The position numbers and the translations under genes were made by a program. Positions 23,039-25,136 of a stretch of DNA of 25,136 bases are shown piece after piece; position 1 is the first letter of the stretch, and every line of letters begins with the position of its first letter. This DNA comes from DATJLQ01 sp035509415. GTDB lineage: Bacteria > Pseudomonadota > Alphaproteobacteria > JACZXZ01. The stretch covers positions 1 to 25,136 of the forward strand of contig DATJLQ010000186.1 in assembly GCA_035509415.1 (NCBI GenBank), in the 5' to 3' direction. Under the pieces are notes generated by a model. The model saw nothing but the letters and a program-made list of their open reading frames with translations. It did no database searches and was not told the DNA's origin.

Positions 23039-23907
23039 CGGAGCAGCGCGGGATCGATCCGGCCCGCGAAGCTGGTCGCGACCGGGCCGGTCATGATCAC
23101 GTGATTGTCCGCGCGCCACTCGATCTCGAGCGGACCGCCATCGAGGAGGACCGTCGCCTTGCGTCCCGCGAGGCCGCGCCGGTGTGCAGCCACCAGCGAC
23201 GCCGCGGCACCCGTGCCGCAGGCGCGCGTGATGCCGGCACCGCGCTCCCAGACGCGCATGCGAAGCCGCGTCGGCGCCAGCGCCTCGACCACCTCGACAT
23301 TGACGCGCTCGGGGAAGAGCGGATCGTGCTCGATCGCGGGCCCGAGGGTCGCGAGGTCGATCGCGTCCACGTCGTCGACGAAGAAGACCGCGTGGGGATT
23401 GCCCACATTGACCGCGACCGGGTGCGCGAGCGGGCCGCGCGCGAAATCGAGATCGCCCGTGTCCATCGCGCGCGCGAGCGGGATGTCGCGCCAATCGAGC
23501 CGCACCGGGCCGAGATCGACCGCGATGTCGGCGCCGCGCCGCTCGGCCTCGAGGAGGCCGGCCACGGTCTCGATGGTCGCACGGGTGCGGCCGGTCTCGT
23601 CCATGAGACGGGACGCGATGCAACGCGCCGCGTTGCCGCACGCCTCGACCTCGCCGCCGTCGGCGTTGCGGATGCGCATGAACGCGTCCGCGCGCGCGTC
23701 ATGCGCGGGCTCGAGCACGATGAGCTGGTCGCAGCCGATGCCCGTGCGCCGGTCGGCGATCGCGGCCGCGCGCCGGGCGTCGAGCGCGAGCGGCCGCGCG
23801 CGCCCGTCCAGCACGACGAAATCGTTGCCGAGTCCGTGCATCTTGACGAACTCGAGCGTCGGGTCGGCGGCCGCGTCGGGACGGCTCATCGGTGCGGGCT
23901 TTGCCAT
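23035..23907 (-). CDS. dapF: Diaminopimelate epimerase
   Basis: Cytoplasmic PLP-independent epimerase converting LL- to meso-diaminopimelate for lysine and peptidoglycan synthesis. In this 290-residue protein the catalytic cysteine pair is C90 (EACGNAARC) and C230 (TRACGTGAAAS). Other family marks are the N-terminal FVKMHGLGNDFVVLD, RNADGGEVEACGN and VGNPHAVFFVDD. ATG 23907 is used because a -10 element lies just upstream; an internal ATG at 23889 is the alternative, and homology begins only at about residue 18. First gene of dapF-mtaB-ftsY, the usual alphaproteobacterial order. Confidence 0.95.
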   Translation of the reverse strand: MAKPAPMSRPDAAADPTLEFVKMHGLGNDFVVLDGRARPLALDARRAAAIADRRTGIGCDQLIVLEPAHDARADAFMRIRNADGGEVEACGNAARCIASRLMDETGRTRATIETVAGLLEAERRGADIAVDLGPVRLDWRDIPLARAMDTGDLDFARGPLAHPVAVNVGNPHAVFFVDDVDAIDLATLGPAIEHDPLFPERVNVEVVEALAPTRLRMRVWERGAGITRACGTGAAASLVAAHRRGLAGRKATVLLDGGPLEIEWRADNHVIMTGPVATSFAGRIDPALLR

Positions 23908-23913
23908 GGCCCG

Positions 23914-23942
23914 GTTATATGGCGCGACGCGCGGGCAAGTCC
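23914..23942 (-). promoter_or_regulatory. dapF: dapF promoter abutting the start codon
   Basis: On the minus strand, TATAAC (23919-23914) ends six bases before ATG 23907, and GGACTT (23942-23937) sits 17 bases upstream as a weak -35. Transcription would start at or within a base or two of the ATG, giving a leaderless message. No Shine-Dalgarno precedes this ATG. Confidence 0.5.
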
Positions 23943-24071
23943 ATGGGCTTGGCCGGCGCCGGCGCGGGCTTGGCGCGGCTCGAAGTGCTGGAGTCCGCGT
24001 TCGCCGAGGATTTTCGAAGCGTGCGGCAATTGATACGCGAGGCGCCGAAGCGCCGGTAGCGCGATCCCGCG

Positions 24072-24512
24072 TCAGCCGCGCGGCGTGCGCTTCTTGCGCG
24101 GCTTCGGCGGCTTCCCCGATTTCGCGAGCGCCGAGAGCATCTGGCGCACGCCCTTCCGGACCGACGCATCCTCGATCGCGCCATAGGCCTTGACCAGCTC
24201 CATGGTCTCGCGGTCGCTGAGCGCCCCGGTCTCGTACGCCTCGGCGTCCTGGTCGGCGAGCCCGGCCATGCTTGCCGCGCGCGGGCGCCGGCCGAGCCCC
24301 TCGAAGAAATAGGCGGGCTCGACGTTGAGCACCTCGCTCAGGAGCCAGAGCATGCTGGCCCCCACGCGGTTCGTGCCGCGCTCGTATTTCTGGATTTGCT
24401 GGTAGCTCACGCCCGCGGCCGCACTCAGCTTCTGCTGACTCAAGCCGAGCTCGACGCGGCGCTGCCGTAAACGGCGTCCGACTTGGACGTCAATCGATTC
24501 CTGCTTTGCCAA
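24072..24512 (-). CDS. XRE family (SinR/PraR-like) transcriptional regulator
   Basis: Cro/C1-type DNA-binding repressor. The HTH domain spans about residues 12-68, with recognition-helix region SQQKLSAAAGVSYQQIQKYERG (25-46) and TNRVGASMLWLLSEVLNVEP completing the five-helix fold. A C-terminal extension (SDRETMELVKAYGAIEDASVRKGVRQML) ends in a Lys/Arg/Pro tail. Similar proteins in alphaproteobacteria (PraR, SinR-like) control quorum sensing, motility and biofilm genes. TTG 24512 is preferred: GGGGAGG lies five bases upstream, giving 146 residues. The frame extends to ATG 24605, but a good promoter lies within that extension. It is a paralog of the next gene, with the same layout and the same sequence before the start codon. 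Confidence 0.85.
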   Translation of the reverse strand: MAKQESIDVQVGRRLRQRRVELGLSQQKLSAAAGVSYQQIQKYERGTNRVGASMLWLLSEVLNVEPAYFFEGLGRRPRAASMAGLADQDAEAYETGALSDRETMELVKAYGAIEDASVRKGVRQMLSALAKSGKPPKPRKKRTPRG

Positions 24513-24582
24513 GGCGTCCTCCCCAGTGGGCCGCCCCCGTCCGGCATCGCGCGCCATCGCGCCCGCGCCGTCGCGCGTCTGC

Positions 24583-24615
24583 GCTATATGGTTGCGCGAC
24601 GCCATTTAACGTCAA
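24583..24615 (-). promoter_or_regulatory. Candidate promoter of the first XRE gene
   Basis: TTGACG (24615-24610, minus strand) is followed after 19 bases by CATATA (24590-24585), overlapping TATAGC. The region between holds GACG (24598-24601) and CGTC (24610-24613) as a short dyad that might be an operator for autoregulation. Transcription from here would begin after ATG 24605, supporting the downstream TTG start. Confidence 0.45.
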
Positions 24616-24649
24616 CTCATACGATCCGATCAAGCCAAATCGGCATGGC

Positions 24650-25051
24650 TCAGCGCCGGGCCGAGGCGCGGCAGATTTGGCGCACGAAATCGACGAAATG
24701 GCGGCGCAGCGCCGCGTCCTCGAGGGTCCGGAAGGTGCGCAGCAGGTCGAGCGTCTCGCGCCGCTCGGCCATGGCGGCGACGATCTCGGTCTCGGCGGCG
24801 GCCCGACCCATGCGCCGGCCGCCCTTGCTCTCGGCAAAAAAGAACGAAACGGGTACGCCAAGGACGTCGGCAACCCGCGCGAGCGTGCTCACCGCGATCC
24901 GGTTGGTGCCCTTTTCGTATTTCTGCACCTGCTGCGGCGTGAGCTGGATGGCGGTTCCGAGCTGTTTCTGGCTCATGCCGAGCATGGCGCGGCGCATGCG
25001 GATGCGGCCGCCGATGGCACGGTCGATGCGGGCGAGCGCTTCGGGCGTCAT
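24650..25051 (-). CDS. XRE family transcriptional regulator, paralog
   Basis: Second Cro/C1-type regulator of 133 residues. The HTH domain is about residues 14-70, with MSQKQLGTAIQLTPQQVQKYEKG (26-48) and TNRIAVSTLARVADVLGVPVSFFF. The C-terminal helical extension (ETLDLLRTFRTLEDAALRRHFVDFVRQI) parallels that of the downstream paralog and may be a dimerisation or ligand region. ATG 25051 is chosen because GGGAGG lies about five bases upstream and the two paralogs then align from their N-termini. The frame continues upstream to 25117 without a Shine-Dalgarno. An AT-rich GATAATAATC (minus strand, near 25119-25128) may be its -10, with the -35 at or beyond the window edge. Confidence 0.87.
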   Translation of the reverse strand: MTPEALARIDRAIGGRIRMRRAMLGMSQKQLGTAIQLTPQQVQKYEKGTNRIAVSTLARVADVLGVPVSFFFAESKGGRRMGRAAAETEIVAAMAERRETLDLLRTFRTLEDAALRRHFVDFVRQICRASARR

Positions 25052-25136
25052 GGCGTCCTCCCGATCCGGGTCTGGCACGCGCGGAGACGATGCCGGGCGC
25101 GGCCACCAGGTCGGCACGATTATTATCTCTTTCAGC

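Noticed and set aside
23039..23641. N-terminal extension of the MtaB frame opposite and within dapF
   Set aside because: The extension reads as low-complexity Arg/Pro sequence, overlaps dapF entirely and precedes a coupled ATGA start at 23038.
23919..24059. Plus-strand 46-codon ORF upstream of dapF (MARRAGKSMGLAG...)
   Set aside because: It has no Shine-Dalgarno, its ATG lies inside the dapF -10 element, and open frames of this size are expected at this G+C.
24513..24605. 31-residue N-terminal extension of the first XRE regulator
   Set aside because: A promoter-like TTGACG...CATATA lies across it, and an excellent GGGGAGG precedes the TTG at 24512. The longer form is kept only as an alternative.

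Overview
The window is about 25 kb of a high-GC chromosome. Sampled lines of core sequence run near 73% G+C. The gene set fits an alphaproteobacterium, tentatively Rhodospirillales-like: a System I cytochrome c maturation operon, a branched-chain amino acid type ABC transporter with an acyl-CoA ligase-like partner, a short FtsY, an iron-type SodB, two tandem SinR/PraR-like repressors, and many ATGA or GTGA start/stop overlaps. The lineage is an inference, since no rRNA or marker search was possible.

Layout from the left. (1) Positions 2-4580 hold the 3' part of a liv-type operon: permease livM (cut by the window edge), a periplasmic binding protein, ATPase livF and a PaaK-like adenylating enzyme. 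A near-perfect intrinsic terminator ends it at 4785-4820. (2) Positions 4903-10876 hold ccmABCDEFGH, a complete heme export, heme chaperone and cytochrome c ligation pathway without ccmI. (3) Positions 11171-14228 hold a DedA membrane protein, a twin-CBS protein, and a DUF692 (MNIO)/DUF2063 pair of the BufB/BufC type with no adjacent precursor peptide gene. (4) Positions 14259-16678 hold tRNA-Ala(CGC) on the minus strand, the yggT-DUF167-folD operon, and a convergent 71-residue conserved-looking protein. Three separate short tandem repeats lie in this 1.2 kb stretch. (5) Positions 16944-18167 hold argG on the minus strand with its own promoter and leader.

(6) Positions about 18285-19815 are a foreign-looking islet of roughly 35-50% G+C between argG and sodB. 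It holds two co-transcribed genes behind a textbook sigma70 promoter: a 297-residue soluble protein and a 188-residue protein with four predicted membrane helices. Size, gene order and domain layout recall the phage-exclusion pair RexA/RexB and the related Kiwa KwaB/KwaA. This is the best candidate for an undescribed system in the window, but the assignment rests on architecture, not on an alignment.

(7) Positions 20129-25051 hold sodB, then on the minus strand two XRE regulators and the tightly overlapping operon dapF-mtaB-ftsY. The dapF promoter sits so close to the start codon that the mRNA may be leaderless.
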